Source: Betaproteobacteria bacterium (GTDB lineage: Bacteria > Pseudomonadota > Gammaproteobacteria > Burkholderiales > SG8-39). From it: 64,000 nucleotides of DNA. The notes under the pieces were generated by a model. The model was not told the origin of the DNA, did no database searches, and saw only the letters and a list, made by a program, of their open reading frames with translations. Both the position numbers and the translations under genes were made by a program. The stretch lies in NCBI GenBank assembly GCA_004297625.1, contig SCTY01000025.1, positions 25,762 to 89,761 on the forward strand, given 5' to 3'. Every line of letters begins with the position of its first letter. Position 1 is the stretch's first letter. Below, piece after piece: positions 48,938 through 58,915 of this stretch.

Positions 48938-49804
48938 ATGCATGCAATAGAACGGTACGTCAGGCCCGGGTCGCTGGAGGAAGCGGCGGAGATCCTGCGC
49001 GCGGGCAACGTCACGGTGCTCGCCGGCGGCACCGACCTCATGCCGCAGACGCATGCGGGGCGGGTGAAGTTCCAGAGCGTCCTCATGAACGTGCGGCGCG
49101 TGCCGGAGCTGCGCGGCATCGAGGAGCACGGCGGTGTGGTGCGCATCGGTGCGCTCGTCACCATCACCGAGCTGCGCGAGAGCGCGCTGGTGCGCGAGCG
49201 CCTCAATGTCCTCTGGCAGGCCTGCGATCACTTCGCGAGCGACCAGATCCGCAACGCCGCCACCCTCGGCGGCAATGTATGCAATGCCTCGCCGGCAGGG
49301 GACACGCTCGTGCCGCTGCTCGCGCTCGAAGCCCGCACGGTGCTCGCTTCGAAGCCGAACGGCTCCCTGGAGACGCGCCGCATACCGCTCGACAAGTTCT
49401 TCAGCGGACCGGGGCGCACGCTGAAAAAGCCCTCGGAGCTTCTCGCGGCGATCGAGGTCCCGCTGCCCCCGCAGGGTTTCGTCGGCGAGTTCTACAAGCA
49501 CGGCACGCGTCCGGGACTCGACATTTCAGCGATTTCGATCGCCGTTGGCGCACAGTTGAAAGGCAAAGTGCTAAACGAAGTGAGAATCGCCTTCGGCGCC
49601 GTGGCACCTACGCCGATCCGCGCGCCGCGCGCCGAAGCGGTGCTCGAGGGGCGCGAGGCCGACGCGGCGACGTTGGAAGCGGCGGCCCAGGCCGCGCTCG
49701 GCGAAATCCATCCCATCTCGGACGTGCGCGCGTCGGACTGGTACCGGCGCGAGCTCGTGCGCAACATGCTGAAGAGAGTGATAAGCCATGTCGGCCAACT
49801 GTGA
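48938..49804 (+). CDS. FAD-binding subunit (CoxM-like) of a molybdenum hydroxylase
   Basis: 288 residues from ATG 48938 with GGGAGG upstream. FAD motifs VLAGGTDLMPQ and ATLGGNVCNASPAGD are present, then the C-terminal CO-dehydrogenase-flavoprotein domain. No extra Cys-containing insertion of the type that carries a [4Fe-4S] cluster in 4-hydroxybenzoyl-CoA reductase is visible. It overlaps the 2Fe-2S gene by 17 bases and belongs with the next two genes as one enzyme. Confidence 0.9.
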   Translation: MHAIERYVRPGSLEEAAEILRAGNVTVLAGGTDLMPQTHAGRVKFQSVLMNVRRVPELRGIEEHGGVVRIGALVTITELRESALVRERLNVLWQACDHFASDQIRNAATLGGNVCNASPAGDTLVPLLALEARTVLASKPNGSLETRRIPLDKFFSGPGRTLKKPSELLAAIEVPLPPQGFVGEFYKHGTRPGLDISAISIAVGAQLKGKVLNEVRIAFGAVAPTPIRAPRAEAVLEGREADAATLEAAAQAALGEIHPISDVRASDWYRRELVRNMLKRVISHVGQL

Positions 49805-50261
49805 CATCGAATTCACGCTGAACGGCGTCAAGCGCCAGCTCAGCGTGCCCGCCGGCATGAGCACGCTCGAGATGCTGCGCGAGCGGCTCGGCCTGCGCGG
49901 CACCAAGTACGCCTGCGGCGAAGGCGAATGCGGCGCGTGCACGATCCTCGTCGACGGCCTCACGCTGAACTCGTGCCTCATGTTTGCCGTCGACTGCGAC
50001 GGGCGCGAGCTGCAGACGGTCGAAGGCGTGGCGGCCAGCGAGGTCGGCGCCCGCCTGCGCGACGCGTTCGTCGCGAACGGCGCGGTGCAGTGCGGCTTCT
50101 GCACGCCGGGGCTCATGGTGCAGGCGAGCCACGTCATCGAGCACAACCCGGGCGCCGGCGCGGCCGAGATCCGGCGCGGCATCGAGGGCAACCTGTGCCG
50201 CTGCACCGGCTACAAGAAAATCATCGAGGCGATCCAGGCCGCGGAGCAGAAAAATGGGTGA
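49788..50261 (+). CDS. 2Fe-2S subunit (CoxS-like) of the molybdenum hydroxylase
   Basis: 157 residues. First cluster CGEGECGACTILVDG with a fourth Cys in LNSCLM, second cluster CGFCTPG plus CRCTGYKKI. This two-cluster small subunit passes electrons from the Mo centre to FAD. Gene order FAD-FeS-Mo is that of coxMSL. Its end overlaps the large-subunit start by eight bases. Confidence 0.92.
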   Translation: MSANCDIEFTLNGVKRQLSVPAGMSTLEMLRERLGLRGTKYACGEGECGACTILVDGLTLNSCLMFAVDCDGRELQTVEGVAASEVGARLRDAFVANGAVQCGFCTPGLMVQASHVIEHNPGAGAAEIRRGIEGNLCRCTGYKKIIEAIQAAEQKNG

Positions 50262-52569
50262 TATCGGCAGCAGCCTTATCGGCAAGCGTATTCCCAAGCT
50301 GGACGCCCCCGACAAAGCGAGCGGGAAGACCCGCTACATCCACGACCTCGAGGCGCCGGGCGCGCTGCACGCGAAGATCCTGCGCTCGACCGAGGTGCAC
50401 GCGCGCATCGTGTGGATCGATACCGCGGCGGCGAAGCGTCTGCCGGGCGTGCATGCGGTGATTACCGCGGCGGACGTGCCCTGGCAGCGCCCGATCGGCG
50501 TCGCCAAGGACCACCTGCCGCTGAAGACCGATCGCGTGCGCAGCCTGCGCGACGAGGTCGCGGCGGTGGCCGCCGACACCGAGGAGATCGCCGAGGAAGC
50601 GCTGAAGCTGATAAAAGTGCACTACGAGCCGCTGCCGGTGCTCACGACCACGGACGAGGCCCTCGCGCCCGGCGCGCCGCAGCTCCACGAGGGCCACGCG
50701 AACAACGTCGCGATGACCTTCGACTACGCGCAGGGCGACGTGGCGCAGGGCGAAGCGCAGTCCGACGTGGTCATCGAGGACGTCTTCCGCCTGCACTACG
50801 TCACGCACTGCTGCATGGGCGTCTCGGGCGTGATCGCCGAGTTCGATCCGGGCGGCAGCCTGCTGCTCTACTCGAACACGCAGGTGCCTTTCCTGCACAA
50901 GCGCGAGTTCGCCGAGATGCTCGGCATCGACCCGGGGCGCATCCGCATCATCCAGCCCCCGATCGGCGGCGGCTTCGGCTCCAAGCTCGACGTCTATCCT
51001 TTCGAGCCGATCGCGATTTTCCTCGCCCGGATCACCGGGCGGCCGGTGAAGCTCCTTTTCACGCGCGAGGAAGAGTTCCTCGCTTCTCCCACGCGCCAGC
51101 CGGTGGTGCTCAAGCTGCGCTCGGGATGCAAGAAGGACGGCACGCTCACCTTCCGCACGGTCGAGACGGTGCACGACAACGGCGCGTACACGTCGTGGGG
51201 CGCGACGACGCCGTTCGTGATGATGCAGACCGTCTCGTCGCTCTATCGCGTGCCCCATTGCAAGTACCACACCGCCGCCGTGTACACGAACAATCCGTAC
51301 GCGGGCTCCTTCCGCGGCTACGGCAACCTGCAGGCGACCTTCGCGGTGGAAGCGCACATGGACAAGCTTGCCGAGGCGGTAGGCATGGATCTGCTCGCCT
51401 TCCGGCTGAAGAATGCGCAGGAGCCCGGCGAAGTCACCCCGCAGGGCATGCACTTCAAGACCTGCGGCTTCAAGCAGTGCCTGACGACCGCGGCGGAGCG
51501 CAGCGACTTCGTGGCGAAGCAGGCCGCGAACCGCGCGCGCTGGCGCGATGCGAACCCGGTGAAGCGCGGCATCGGCATCGCCTCGATGCTCCACGTCGGC
51601 GGCGGCGCGAAGATCTATCCCTCCGACGGCTGCGGCACGATCCTCAAGGTCGACGACTTCGCGCACGTCACGCTGATCACCGGGGCCTCCGAGATCGGCC
51701 AGGGCTCGGAAACCGTGCTCGCGCAGCTCGTGTGCGAGGAGCTCGGGCTGCCGCTCTCGGCGGTGAGCGTGGTGAACAACGACACCGACATCACGCCCTG
51801 GGACGTGGGCGTGCATGCCTCGCGCACTACGTTCATCGCCGGCAATTCGGCGATCGGCGCGGCGCGCAAGGCGAAAGCCAAGATCCTCGCCGCCGCGGCC
51901 GCGAAAGCCGGAGTGCCCGTCGAAACGCTTTCTCTCAGTCAGGGTTTTGTCTTTTCTGAAAATAAAAAGCTCTTCGAGCTCGGCAAATTCCTGCGCGGCC
52001 TGCACTTCTCGGACCGCGCCGAGCTGGTGATGACGACCTTCTATTACGAGCCGCCGAGCAAGCACCAGGACAAGCAGTTCAAGGGCGACGTCTCGGCCGC
52101 CTATGCCTGGGCGACGCAGGCGTGCGAGGTGGAAGTCGACACGCTGACCGGCATCGTCCGCCTGCTGAAGGTCACCGGCGCGCACGACGTCGGGCGCGTG
52201 CTCAACCGCCTGGGCATCGAGGGCCAGATCGAGGGCGGGATGGTCATGGGCATGGGCTACGCGCTCACCGAGAACCTGGTGGTCGAGAACTGCACGGTGA
52301 AGAACCCGAACTTCCGCGACTACAAGCTCGTCACCGCGCCCGAGATGCCGGAAATGGACATTTCGTTCATCGAGACGATGGACGGCGAGGGGCCGCAGGG
52401 GGCGAAGGGCGTGGGCGAGGCGCCGGCGATCTGCATGGCCGCCGCGATAGCGAACGCGATCTACAACGCCACCGGCACGCGCATCTATGCGCTGCCCTTC
52501 ACGCCCGAGAACGTCTACCGCGCGCTGCACGGCGCGGCGCAGGCGCCCGCCTGGGGCAAAGCGGCGTGA
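50254..52569 (+). CDS. Molybdopterin large subunit (CoxL/HcrA-like) of the hydroxylase
   Basis: 771 residues, full length. Mo-cofactor motifs [39 protein letters not shown] and catalytic-Glu loop [11 protein letters not shown] are seen. The SFRGYGN form resembles aryl-CoA or N-heterocycle hydroxylases more than CO dehydrogenase. It may oxidise an aromatic or heterocyclic acid or its CoA ester within this cluster. The downstream CaiB-like gene overlaps it (GTGA). Confidence 0.9.
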   Translation: MGDIGSSLIGKRIPKLDAPDKASGKTRYIHDLEAPGALHAKILRSTEVHARIVWIDTAAAKRLPGVHAVITAADVPWQRPIGVAKDHLPLKTDRVRSLRDEVAAVAADTEEIAEEALKLIKVHYEPLPVLTTTDEALAPGAPQLHEGHANNVAMTFDYAQGDVAQGEAQSDVVIEDVFRLHYVTHCCMGVSGVIAEFDPGGSLLLYSNTQVPFLHKREFAEMLGIDPGRIRIIQPPIGGGFGSKLDVYPFEPIAIFLARITGRPVKLLFTREEEFLASPTRQPVVLKLRSGCKKDGTLTFRTVETVHDNGAYTSWGATTPFVMMQTVSSLYRVPHCKYHTAAVYTNNPYAGSFRGYGNLQATFAVEAHMDKLAEAVGMDLLAFRLKNAQEPGEVTPQGMHFKTCGFKQCLTTAAERSDFVAKQAANRARWRDANPVKRGIGIASMLHVGGGAKIYPSDGCGTILKVDDFAHVTLITGASEIGQGSETVLAQLVCEELGLPLSAVSVVNNDTDITPWDVGVHASRTTFIAGNSAIGAARKAKAKILAAAAAKAGVPVETLSLSQGFVFSENKKLFELGKFLRGLHFSDRAELVMTTFYYEPPSKHQDKQFKGDVSAAYAWATQACEVEVDTLTGIVRLLKVTGAHDVGRVLNRLGIEGQIEGGMVMGMGYALTENLVVENCTVKNPNFRDYKLVTAPEMPEMDISFIETMDGEGPQGAKGVGEAPAICMAAAIANAIYNATGTRIYALPFTPENVYRALHGAAQAPAWGKAA

Positions 52570-53759
52570 AGCGGCGCACCGTTCTCAGCCTCGAGCAGGC
52601 GCTCTCCATGCCGTATGCCACGCTGCGCTTCGTGCAGCTCGGCTGGCGCGTGATCCGCATCGAGGCGCTCGGCGCCGGCAAGGGGCTGCCCGGCGACCCC
52701 AACCGCTACATCGGCAAGCGCGTAGTGGACGACGACCGGCGCAGCTACTACGTCGCGCCGAACGTCGGCAAGGAAGCCATTGCCTTGAATCTGAAAAGCG
52801 AGGACGGGCGGCAGGTACTGAAGCGTTTAGTCAAAGAGCTTGACGTGGATGTCTTCTGCTGCAACACGGTACCCGAGCGCTATAACGGGCTCGGCATCGA
52901 CTACGCCACCCTTTCCTCGGCGAAGCCGGATCTCATCTGGGCCGGGATTTCGGCGCTCGGACCGGAGTATCCGGACGTGCCGGGCTACGACCCGGTGGTC
53001 CAGGCCATGGCCGGCTACGTCGAGCTCACCGGCGATCCGAACGGCACGCCGGTGCTCTGCGGCGTGCCGGTGATCGACCTCAAGGCGGGTGACGAGGTGT
53101 ACGCGAACGTGATGCTCGCGCTCGCCGAGCGCGCCGAAACCGGCCGCGGCCGCGAGATCAACGTCTCGATGCTCCAGGCGGCGGCCTCCTGGCTCATCAC
53201 CACGCTGCCGCTCATCGACTTCGATTGCGAGCCGTGGGAGATTACGCGCGCGGGCAACGAGCATCGCAAGTTCGTTCCGACCAACGTCTACCCGGTGCGC
53301 GACGGGTTCCTGTACATGGCGATCGGGAGCGACGTGCAGTGGCGCCGCCTCGTCGCCCGGCAGCACTTCGCCTCGCTCGCGACTGAGGAGCGCCTCACCA
53401 ACGAAGGGCGGATCCGCGATCGCAAGAACCTGCAGCGCGACATCGCCGCGCTCACCGCGAAGATGAGCGCGGAAGACGTCATCGCCGACCTGCGCGCCGC
53501 GGGCGTGCCTCATTCGCACATCAACGGCGTCGCCGCGGTACGCAACCTCGAGGCGCTGCGCAACCGGCTCACCTCCACAACTACGCCCGAAGGCCGGCGC
53601 ATTCGCATGCAGCCGATGGCGGTCGATCTTCCGGGCGGCGTACGCGAATTTCCCTTTCCGCCGAAGTACGGCGAGCACACCCGCCCGGTGCTGCGCGAAG
53701 CGGGCTTTTCGGATGACGAATGCCGGGCGCTCGCCGCAGCCGGCGTGATCCCCGGTTGA
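52566..53759 (+). CDS. CaiB/BaiF-type (class III) CoA-transferase
   Basis: 397 residues from GTG 52566 overlapping the previous stop. Family blocks are GADVIRIE-like [46 protein letters not shown] and [27 protein letters not shown], in which the Asp of VID corresponds to the catalytic Asp169. It probably swaps CoA between pathway acids (for example succinyl or pathway product). A second CoA-activation route beside the two ligases is therefore available. Confidence 0.88.
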   Translation: MKRRTVLSLEQALSMPYATLRFVQLGWRVIRIEALGAGKGLPGDPNRYIGKRVVDDDRRSYYVAPNVGKEAIALNLKSEDGRQVLKRLVKELDVDVFCCNTVPERYNGLGIDYATLSSAKPDLIWAGISALGPEYPDVPGYDPVVQAMAGYVELTGDPNGTPVLCGVPVIDLKAGDEVYANVMLALAERAETGRGREINVSMLQAAASWLITTLPLIDFDCEPWEITRAGNEHRKFVPTNVYPVRDGFLYMAIGSDVQWRRLVARQHFASLATEERLTNEGRIRDRKNLQRDIAALTAKMSAEDVIADLRAAGVPHSHINGVAAVRNLEALRNRLTSTTTPEGRRIRMQPMAVDLPGGVREFPFPPKYGEHTRPVLREAGFSDDECRALAAAGVIPG

Positions 53760-54880
53760 GCGTTTGGGTCAGCGGCTTCCGCCCGTTTTTCCTCGGGGCG
53801 GCGGTCTATGCCCCGTTGAGCCTCGTCCTGTGGCTCGCCGCGCGCAATACCGGCTCGCCCGCCTATGCAGCCGGCGGCCTGTGGCACGGTCACGAGCTGC
53901 TGTTCGGCTTCGCCGCGGCGCTGGTGTGCGCGATATTGCTCACGGCGCTGCCGAGCTGGACCGGCGCGGCGGAGATCCGCGGCGCGCCGCTCGCCGTGCT
54001 CGCCGCGCTGTGGCTCGCCGGCCGCGTGGCGATGAACGCGGTGGAGTGGCTGCCGCGCGGGCTCGTCGTCGCGGTCGACAGCGCGCTTTTGCTTCTTTTG
54101 CCTGCGCTTCTTTTTTCCACGATAAGGAATGCGCGACAACGGCTTTTTTGGTGGACGCTGCCGCCGCTCGCCGCTTTCGCCGCGGCGAATGTGGTGTTCC
54201 ATGTCTGGAATCCCTATTGGGGACTTCAGCTTGGCGTGCACGCGCTTGCATTCCTCTTCACCCTCTACGGCGGTCTGTTCATCCCGGCATTCACGCGCCG
54301 TTACCTTTTGCCGCGCGGCGAGCGCTGCGGCGCGATACTCATGCCGCTCGAGTACGCGACCGCCGCGGCGATGGTCGCGTTCGCCGCGGCCGATCTTCTG
54401 AGAGCTCCCCCTGCGTTGATGATCAGCGCGGCGCTGGTGGCGGCGGCGGTGCACAGCGTGCGCTTCGCGCGCTGGCGCGGCTGGCGCACGGGCGGCGAGC
54501 CGATGCTCTGGCCCCTGCACCTCGGCTACGCCTGGCTGATCGCGGGACTGCTGCTGCGTGCCGCCGCCGAGCTCACGCCGCGCGTTCCGCGCGAGGCATG
54601 GGTCCACGCCTTTACGCTCGGCGCCTACGGCATGCTCAAGATCGGCTTGATGCCGCGCGTGGCCCTGCGCCACACCGGGCGGGCGCTGCGCGTGCCGCCG
54701 GCGATGATCGCCGCCTTTTTCATGGTGCTCGGCGGAGCCCTCGTGCGGCTCGCGTACTCGGTTTATGACCTCGGGGAATGGGCGCTCGCCGCCTCGGTGC
54801 TCCTCTGGGGCGCTGCGTTTGTCGTTTACCTCGCGCTCTACGCGCCGATGCTCGTGCAACCCAGCCTGCCACGCCAATGA
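53756..54880 (+). CDS. NnrS-family heme/copper membrane protein
   Basis: 374 residues from TTG 53756 (TTGA overlap with the CaiB-like gene); this start gives the family's usual [16 protein letters not shown] opening. Twelve hydrophobic segments are expected, with the [10 protein letters not shown] motif and later [18 protein letters not shown] and [26 protein letters not shown], whose His residues can bind heme. NnrS protects against nitric oxide or nitrosative stress. Why it sits inside an acid-degradation operon is unclear. Confidence 0.87.
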   Translation: MSVWVSGFRPFFLGAAVYAPLSLVLWLAARNTGSPAYAAGGLWHGHELLFGFAAALVCAILLTALPSWTGAAEIRGAPLAVLAALWLAGRVAMNAVEWLPRGLVVAVDSALLLLLPALLFSTIRNARQRLFWWTLPPLAAFAAANVVFHVWNPYWGLQLGVHALAFLFTLYGGLFIPAFTRRYLLPRGERCGAILMPLEYATAAAMVAFAAADLLRAPPALMISAALVAAAVHSVRFARWRGWRTGGEPMLWPLHLGYAWLIAGLLLRAAAELTPRVPREAWVHAFTLGAYGMLKIGLMPRVALRHTGRALRVPPAMIAAFFMVLGGALVRLAYSVYDLGEWALAASVLLWGAAFVVYLALYAPMLVQPSLPRQ

Positions 54881-54891
54881 AGGGAGAAACC

Positions 54892-55854
54892 ATGATTCGA
54901 TCGCTTATTGCATTCCTGCTCGCCTTGCTTTCCGGGCTTGCGCTGGCGCAGCCGTTTCCGTCGAAGCCGCTGCGGATCCTCGTGCCGTTTCCGCCGGGGG
55001 GCGGAACGGACGTCGCGGCGCGCGCGCTCGGCGACTACATGACCCGCGACCTGGGCCAGCCGGTGGTGATCGACAACCGGCCCGGCGGCAATTCCGTGAT
55101 CGCGACCGACGCGCTCGCGCGCTCGGCGCCCGATGGCCACACGCCGCTCCTCACCACGGACTTCCACTCGATCAACGCCGCTTTCGGCGCATCGCTGCCG
55201 TACGACTCGCTCAAGGACTTCGCCTTCGTGTCGCGCGTATCGACCTCGCCGCTCATGCTCGTCACCTATCCCGCGTCCGGCATCAAGACGCTCGGCGAAG
55301 CGGTGGCGGCGGCGCGCGCGAATCCCGGCAAGCTCAGCTTCGCCTCGCTCGGCACCTCGAGCCCGCACTACCTCGGCTTCGAGTGGTTCAAGCGCATGGC
55401 GAACATCGAGATGATCGACGTGCCCTACAAAGGCGGCGGCCCGGCGCTCGCCGCGGTGCTGGGCGGGCAGGTGACGCTGTCGCTCATCGTCGCTTCGAAC
55501 GGCATCCGCCAGGCGCAGGCCGGCAAGCTCGTCGCGCTCGCGGTCACCGGACCGACGCGCGCGAGCGTCGCGCCGGGCGTGCCGACGTTCGTGGAATCGG
55601 GCTATCCCGAATTCGTGATGCTCAACTGGTACGGCATCCTCGTGCCGGCGGGCACGCCGCGCGCGGCGCTCCAGCGGCTCAACGGCTCGATCGTCGCCGC
55701 GCTGAAGACCTCCGAGGTCCAGGCGCGCCTCGTCACCGCCGGCGTGGATGCGGCGCCGGGCACGCCCGAGGAGCTGGAAGCCTGGGTGCGCAAGGACATC
55801 GCGCGCTACCGGCACATGATCGAGCTGACGGGGGCGAAGCCGGAGGGACGTTGA
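54892..55854 (+). CDS. Bug/TctC-family tripartite tricarboxylate transporter binding protein
   Basis: 320 residues from ATG 54892 with GGGAG before it; signal peptide about 1-19 (LLALLSGLALA). Typical Bug blocks are KPLRILVPFPPGGGTDVAARAL and VPYKGGGPALAAVLGGQV plus ANPGKLSFASLGTSSPHYLG. It would capture a carboxylated substrate in the periplasm; no TctA/TctB membrane genes are in the window, so these must be elsewhere. Co-transcribed with the ligase that follows, it probably handles the substrate of this cluster. Confidence 0.9.
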   Translation: MIRSLIAFLLALLSGLALAQPFPSKPLRILVPFPPGGGTDVAARALGDYMTRDLGQPVVIDNRPGGNSVIATDALARSAPDGHTPLLTTDFHSINAAFGASLPYDSLKDFAFVSRVSTSPLMLVTYPASGIKTLGEAVAAARANPGKLSFASLGTSSPHYLGFEWFKRMANIEMIDVPYKGGGPALAAVLGGQVTLSLIVASNGIRQAQAGKLVALAVTGPTRASVAPGVPTFVESGYPEFVMLNWYGILVPAGTPRAALQRLNGSIVAALKTSEVQARLVTAGVDAAPGTPEELEAWVRKDIARYRHMIELTGAKPEGR

Positions 55855-57338
55855 GCGGCGTCCTTCATCCGACCGTCGTTCACATGCTCGCCGAGGCGGC
55901 GCGCCGCGCGCCGGCCGCCGAGGCGCTGGTGTTCGGCGCGCGGCGCCTGACCTACGCCGAATACGCGTCCTGCGCGGCCGGCTTCGCGCGCGAGCTGGAG
56001 GCGCTGGGCGCACGCGGCGAGCGCGTCGCGACGCTCCTCGGCAACTCGATCGAGGCTTGCGTGGCCGCGTACGCCATCCTCGCCGCCGGCGCCCAGCACG
56101 TGCCGCTCAATCCGCTCTATACCGCGCGCGAGCTGGAATTCATCCTGCGCGATGCCGCACCTCGGGTTCTGATTGTCGATGCAAACCTGAAACCGCCCGT
56201 TACGGAGATTCCGGTCATTTCAGTGGGGCAGGGAGGCAGGCTGCTCGACCGCTGGCGCCGTATCGACCTCGACAGGCTTCCGGATCCGGAAAATCTTGCG
56301 CTGCTGCAATACACCGGCGGCACGACGGGGCGGCCGAAGGGCGTGAACCTTACGCATCGCGCGATCGCCACCAACGTGTGGCAGCGCGAGGCATTGCTGC
56401 CGACCGCCGAGGGCGAGCGCATTCTCTGCATGATGCCGGTGTCGCATTCCTACGGCATGGCAATGGGCCTCTTCCTTGCGCCGAATTGCCGCGGCACTTT
56501 GGTTTTGCTGAAGAAATTCATCGCCGAGGACGTTCTCGAGGCGGTTGAACGCGAGTGCATTACGATCTTTCCGGGCAGCCCGACCGTCTTCGTCGGCCTG
56601 CTGGCACATCCCCGCTTCCGGAACACGAGCTGGAAGAGCGTGCATACCTGTTATTCCGGCGCTTCCGCGCTCGCCGAGGAGACGCTCAAGCGCTGGCGCG
56701 ACGCGGTCGGCGCGCCGGTCTTCGAGGGGTACGGCCAGACCGAGGCGGGGCCGGTGCTGTCGTTCAACCCGGCGCGCGGCGCGGTGAAGGCGGGCTCGGT
56801 CGGCATCCCGGTGCCGCAGACCGACATCGAAATCGTCGACGTCGAGACCGGCACGCGCGTCCTCGGCGCGGGCGAGCGCGGCGAGATCCGCGCGCGCGGG
56901 CCGCAGATCATGCAGGGCTACCGCAACCTGCCCGAGGAAACGGCGCAGACGCTGCGCGGCGGCTGGCTCTATACCGGCGACATCGGCGAGCTCGACGCCG
57001 AGGGCTACCTCTTCATTCGCGACCGCAAGAAGGACATGCTGATCGTCGGCGGCTACAACGTCTATCCGCGCGAGGTGGAGGAGGTGCTGGTCATGCACCC
57101 GCAGGTGCTGGAAGCGGCCGTGGTCGGCGTGAAGGACGAATATCGCGGCGAGCTGCCGATCGCCTATGTCGCGCTGCGGCCGGGAGTGCACCTCGGCGAG
57201 GACGACCTCTCGGCGCATTGCCGCGCCAATCTCGCGCGCTACAAGATCCCGGCGCGCATCCGGTTTCTCGAAACGCTGCCCAAGACTTCCGTGGGGAAGA
57301 TCGACAAGAACGCGCTACGCAAGTGGAGCCAACAATGA
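55851..57338 (+). CDS. AMP-binding acyl-CoA synthetase (second)
   Basis: 495 residues from TTG 55851, overlapping the Bug stop (TTGA). P-loop LLQYTGGTTGRPKGVNLTHR, A5 EGYGQTEAGPV, A7 LYTGDIGELDAEGY and A10 LPKTSVGKIDKNAL are canonical. It belongs to the long-chain/4-coumarate ligase branch. Adjacent to the binding protein, it likely activates the imported acid. The stop overlaps the next ATG. Confidence 0.9.
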   Translation: MSGVLHPTVVHMLAEAARRAPAAEALVFGARRLTYAEYASCAAGFARELEALGARGERVATLLGNSIEACVAAYAILAAGAQHVPLNPLYTARELEFILRDAAPRVLIVDANLKPPVTEIPVISVGQGGRLLDRWRRIDLDRLPDPENLALLQYTGGTTGRPKGVNLTHRAIATNVWQREALLPTAEGERILCMMPVSHSYGMAMGLFLAPNCRGTLVLLKKFIAEDVLEAVERECITIFPGSPTVFVGLLAHPRFRNTSWKSVHTCYSGASALAEETLKRWRDAVGAPVFEGYGQTEAGPVLSFNPARGAVKAGSVGIPVPQTDIEIVDVETGTRVLGAGERGEIRARGPQIMQGYRNLPEETAQTLRGGWLYTGDIGELDAEGYLFIRDRKKDMLIVGGYNVYPREVEEVLVMHPQVLEAAVVGVKDEYRGELPIAYVALRPGVHLGEDDLSAHCRANLARYKIPARIRFLETLPKTSVGKIDKNALRKWSQQ

Positions 57339-58201
57339 CCTCATCGTTCCGCCGCCTTCTCGAGGCCGACGGCCCGCTCATCCTTCCCGGCGCGCACGAC
57401 GCGCTCGCCGCGCGCCTCATCCAGCGCGCCGGCTTCAAGGGCTACTTCATCGGCGGGTTCGGCGTGGTCGGCGCGCGCTTCGGCGTGCCGGACATCGGTT
57501 TGAAGAGCCTCGGCGATATCTCCCAGGCGGTGCGCGACATCATGGCGGCGTGCGACCTGCCGGTGCTGGTCGATGCCGACGACGGCTACGGCGACGTGAA
57601 GAACGTGGTTCATACCGTGCACACCTATGAAAAGATGGGCGTGGGCGCGCTTTTCCTGGAAGATCAGCGCTGGCCGAAGCGCTGCGGCCATCTCGAGGGC
57701 AAGACGGTGGTGCCGGTCGAGGAGCACGAGGCGAAGATCCGTGCCGCGGCGTCCGAAAAGCTGAATGCGGACACCTTTCTCATCGCGCGCACCGACGCGC
57801 GCGGGGTCACCGGCCTGGACGACGCCATGCGCCGCGCCGAGCGCTATCTGCGCGCCGGGGCCGACTGCATCTTCATCGAGGCGCTGAGGAGCGTCGAGGA
57901 GCTCGAGCGCGTCGGCAAAGCCTTCGACCTCGCGGTCGCCAGCCCGCTCGCCGGCGGCCTCTCGCCGATCCTGCGGCCCGAGGAGTACTGGCGTCTCGGC
58001 TTCAAGATCATTCCGTACGGCATCGACCTCGTCCTGCGCGTGACGCGCGCCATGCAGGACGCCCTCGAGGACATGCGCTCCGGCAAATTCGCCCTCATGG
58101 GCACCGGCGCCACGCTGCAGGAATACCTCTCCGTCGTCGGCTTCGACGAGTGGACGGGTATCGAGAGCCGTTACCGAACCGCTGGGCCGAACTCAAGTTG
58201 A
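57335..58201 (+). CDS. Isocitrate lyase/PEP-mutase family enzyme (2-methylisocitrate or dimethylmalate lyase-like)
   Basis: 288 residues. Barrel blocks GAHDALAARLIQRAGFKGYFIGGFG, DLPVLVDADDGYGD (Mg-binding Asp pair) and EDQRWPKRCGHLEGK. The KRCGH motif contains the catalytic Cys of C-C lyases, so this is a lyase rather than a phosphonomutase. Products would be pyruvate or glyoxylate plus a short acid such as propionate or succinate, which could feed the mutase branch. Final gene of the cluster. Confidence 0.85.
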   Translation: MTSSFRRLLEADGPLILPGAHDALAARLIQRAGFKGYFIGGFGVVGARFGVPDIGLKSLGDISQAVRDIMAACDLPVLVDADDGYGDVKNVVHTVHTYEKMGVGALFLEDQRWPKRCGHLEGKTVVPVEEHEAKIRAAASEKLNADTFLIARTDARGVTGLDDAMRRAERYLRAGADCIFIEALRSVEELERVGKAFDLAVASPLAGGLSPILRPEEYWRLGFKIIPYGIDLVLRVTRAMQDALEDMRSGKFALMGTGATLQEYLSVVGFDEWTGIESRYRTAGPNSS

Positions 58202-58233
58202 GTGGCGCCGCCAAGCCGTGATTTGCGAGACAC

Positions 58234-58263
58234 ATGTACATAGCGGATAATCTCTATGTACAT
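58234..58263. promoter_or_regulatory. Operator of the PIN toxin-antitoxin operon
   Basis: ATGTACATAG (58234-58243) and CTATGTACAT (58254-58263) form a perfect 10-10-10 dyad whose spacer contains GATAAT, a -10-like hexamer. Each half includes the palindrome ATGTACAT. The site precedes the antitoxin ATG (58286) by 22 bases and is placed for autorepression. Confidence 0.5.
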
Positions 58264-58285
58264 ATCCAATATCCGGCGATCGGCC

Positions 58286-58531
58286 ATGAACGACATGACA
58301 CTGACTGCGCTGCGCAAGAAGCTGTTCCGGGTGGCGGACCGGGTGCTGGCCACGGGCGCGCCGGTCAGGATCCGGCGCGGCGGACGCATTCTCACCCTCT
58401 CGGCAGATGCGCAGGGAAAAGGTCCGGGCCGCTTGGCGCGGCTGAAACGGCGCAATCTCATTGCGGGCGACGCCGGCACCCTCTGGAAGGTGAAGGTCGG
58501 TAAGTGGCGCGGTCGCGCAAGCGCCGGCTGA
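58286..58531 (+). CDS. Antitoxin-like small DNA-binding protein
   Basis: 81 residues from ATG 58286; an earlier in-frame ATG at 58256 lies inside the operator dyad. The sequence MTLTALRKKLFRVADRVLATGAPVRIRRGGRILTLS has the compact Phd/YefM-like strand-helix pattern with conserved RRGGR, followed by a basic tail that would bind the toxin. Its gene overlaps the PIN toxin by 28 bases. Confidence 0.7.
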   Translation: MNDMTLTALRKKLFRVADRVLATGAPVRIRRGGRILTLSADAQGKGPGRLARLKRRNLIAGDAGTLWKVKVGKWRGRASAG

Positions 58532-58902
58532 TTCATCTCGACACCCACGTGGTCTGCTGGCTGTACGCCGGCCGCGTCGAGCTGCTTTCGCCGCTCGCGC
58601 GCGAAGCGATAGAGCGCGAAACGCTCGCCGTCTCGCCGATGGTGGGGCTCGAGCTCCAGTACCTGCGGGAAATCCGCCGCATCCGCGTTGGACCGAAGCG
58701 CATCCTCGCGGCTTTGCGCGCGGATCTCGGACTCGCAATGAGCGATCTTCCGTTTGCCACGGTCGCAGCGCGCGCGCAGACGTTCACCTGGACTCGCGAT
58801 CCGTTCGACCGGCTGATCGCAGCCGAGGCTGCGGCCGCGCGGGCGCGGCTGGTGACGCGCGACGACGTTCTCCGGCGCCGCTTCCATTCCGCGTTGTGGT
58901 AG
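58504..58902 (+). CDS. PIN-domain toxin (VapC-like)
   Basis: 132 residues from GTG 58504. PIN acidic residues are Asp13 (HLDTHVVCWL), Glu50 (VGLELQ), Asp99/Asp102 (TRDPFDRLI) and Asp120 (LVTRDDVL), giving the Mg-dependent RNase site of VapC toxins. Standard antitoxin-first organisation. The operon abuts a MOSC gene lacking its 5' part. Confidence 0.88.
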   Translation: MARSRKRRLIHLDTHVVCWLYAGRVELLSPLAREAIERETLAVSPMVGLELQYLREIRRIRVGPKRILAALRADLGLAMSDLPFATVAARAQTFTWTRDPFDRLIAAEAAAARARLVTRDDVLRRRFHSALW

Positions 58903-58915
58903 CCGGCAAGGCTGC

